A DNA stretch of 64,000 nucleotides from the NCBI RefSeq assembly GCF_037782385.1, contig NZ_JBBEXD010000001.1:372001-436000 (forward strand), written 5' to 3'. The stretch is from Ascidiimonas meishanensis (GTDB lineage: Bacteria > Bacteroidota > Bacteroidia > Flavobacteriales > Flavobacteriaceae). Positions within the stretch are counted from its first letter, which is position 1; every line of letters starts with the position of its first letter. The position numbers were made by a program, and so were the translations under genes. Below, piece after piece: positions 63,308-64,000 of the stretch. The notes beneath the pieces are model-generated. The model saw only the letters and a list, made by a program, of their open reading frames with translations, made no database searches and was not told the origin of the DNA.

Positions 63308-63772
63308 TCCTTCAAAAATTTACAAAATAAAAAACACTCATTTACCATACGTAGTAAAATTCATATAATTCCCCTAAAACATTTGTAAAAAAAATCTTCT
63401 GCAAATTAAATTTATGCGTCGCACCCAAGAATAAAAAATAAGCTGGCCATATAGTGATTCATTATATTAGCAAGTAATCATATAAGGATCATACAATTGC
63501 TTTCCTGTAAGTATTTAGTTTTAGATTGTCATTTTATCTAGAAGAGATATCCGGAAGAAATGAGCGTACCTGAACCACTTTTATTTGTAGTTGTTATTAG
63601 AACTTTATTTGTAGCGTTCAACCTAGCCAAAGAGGTACCTTGAAATCAAAGTCATTTGAACAAAAACATAACAGATACTTCTTGAGATTATAAGCTTGCA
63701 TAAGACTCACACTCTTTGTTTTCATACCAACAAAAGTTCTTATTCTGCACATTTAGAAATATCTTCTACAAG
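63308..63772. other. 465-bp gap without a supportable gene
   Basis: AT-rich sequence with frequent stops in all six frames. On the minus strand about 36 codons near 63640-63535 stay open and look protein-like (A-R-L-N-A-T-N-K-V-L-I, then S-G-S-G-T-L-I-S-S-G), ending in TAG. They have no start and a TGA shortly upstream. This may be the tail of a dead gene. I see no RNA gene or clear promoter. Confidence 0.4.
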
Positions 63773-64000
63773 CTATTTTGCTGGTTCTTCTACTTTGCCA
63801 AATAACTTATTTATCCATCCGCTCCATTTGTATTTCTTACCCATAATAAACAATATTACGGCATAAAGTACTAATGGAGTTAGTATTTCCAAACCTACCT
63901 TAGGGTCTGAAACGTCTATGAATAAAGAATCTGTTTGTAAGGCAGTCCAATCTGATGTAACTAATAATGCTGCTAGAATATTGTTACCAGCATGGTATCC
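63773..64000 (-). CDS. C-terminal end of a CPBP-type intramembrane protease-like protein (partial)
   Basis: 75 codons plus a stop, open to the right edge of the window, so the gene continues beyond it. It reads G-Y-H-A-G-N-N-I-L-A-A-L-L-V-T-S-D-W, which matches the His/Asn motif at the end of CPBP (Abi) prenyl-protease-like membrane proteins. A further helix (L-E-I-L-T-P-L-V-L-Y-A-V-I-L-F-I-M-G) and a charged tail follow. Only this fragment supports the call; the Glu-Glu motif would lie outside the window. Confidence 0.65.
   Translation of the reverse strand, partial: GYHAGNNILAALLVTSDWTALQTDSLFIDVSDPKVGLEILTPLVLYAVILFIMGKKYKWSGWINKLFGKVEEPAK

Noticed and set aside
1..64000. tRNA, rRNA, transposase, integrase, toxin-antitoxin or restriction genes
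   Set aside because: I looked on both strands and saw no supporting sequence for any of these in the window.

Overview
This 64 kb window comes from the chromosome of an AT-rich Bacteroidota, almost certainly a marine-type Flavobacteriaceae. Support: a CAL67264-type small membrane protein, BatA, YfhO and DUF4834 proteins, TonB/SusC-style outer-membrane proteins, Bacteroidota promoters (TTG, about 20 bp, TAnnTTTG), almost no Shine-Dalgarno sequences before start codons, and short convergent gaps holding A/T-flanked hairpins. I cannot fix the genus. I found no rRNA, tRNA, insertion sequence, prophage or CRISPR array. Most of the window is ordinary core genome.

Layout. 1-4.2 kb: a translationally coupled operon (partial BatA/vWA protein, dihydroorotase-like protein without metal ligands, small membrane protein, serine esterase). 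4.2-9.2 kb: a membrane-anchored unknown, an MBL hydrolase, a 486-aa conserved unknown, Bcp peroxiredoxin, a cysteine-free endonuclease III, a 47-aa protein and an ECF-type sigma factor. 9.2-12 kb: uvrA. 12.1-14.3 kb: two paralogous secreted proteins, each behind a near-perfect sigma-54 (-24/-12) promoter. 14.4-19.8 kb: envelope polysaccharide operon (DUF4834, YfhO, glycosyltransferase, flippase). 20-28.7 kb: an outer-membrane protein, a GNAT-like protein, two PLP enzymes that look like a sulfonolipid (capnine) pair, oligopeptidase B, YbaB, YegP and threonine aldolase. 28.7-38.8 kb: a large zinc protease, prfB with a programmed +1 frameshift, ArsC, a small secreted protein with a TonB-dependent receptor, fumC and hutI. 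38.8-46.3 kb: a coiled-coil protein, formimidoylglutamase, a decayed MarR regulator and two tandem TPR hybrid histidine kinases. 46.3-64 kb: an MBL hydrolase, EttA, CAL67264 protein, acyl-CoA carboxylase beta, a membrane-patatin fusion, an M24 peptidase, a SusC-plug/vWA fusion, menE, two DUF3857 proteins, an LRR protein, and the 3' end of a CPBP-type membrane protease.

The best leads are: (1) the sigma-54 pair of secreted proteins, one with an Arg/Asn-rich tail containing a recent 75-bp tandem duplication; (2) the candidate cysteate synthase / cysteate acyltransferase pair; (3) the retained SD-dependent prfB frameshift in a lineage that mostly ignores SD sequences; (4) several enzyme relatives that have lost key residues (dihydroorotase metal ligands, all EndoIII cysteines, the second DUF3857 protein's transglutaminase cysteine); and (5) a recurring TTGGTTGGTTAG-type element between stop codon and terminator.

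Protein family names come from recognising motifs and gene order by eye. No database search was run.
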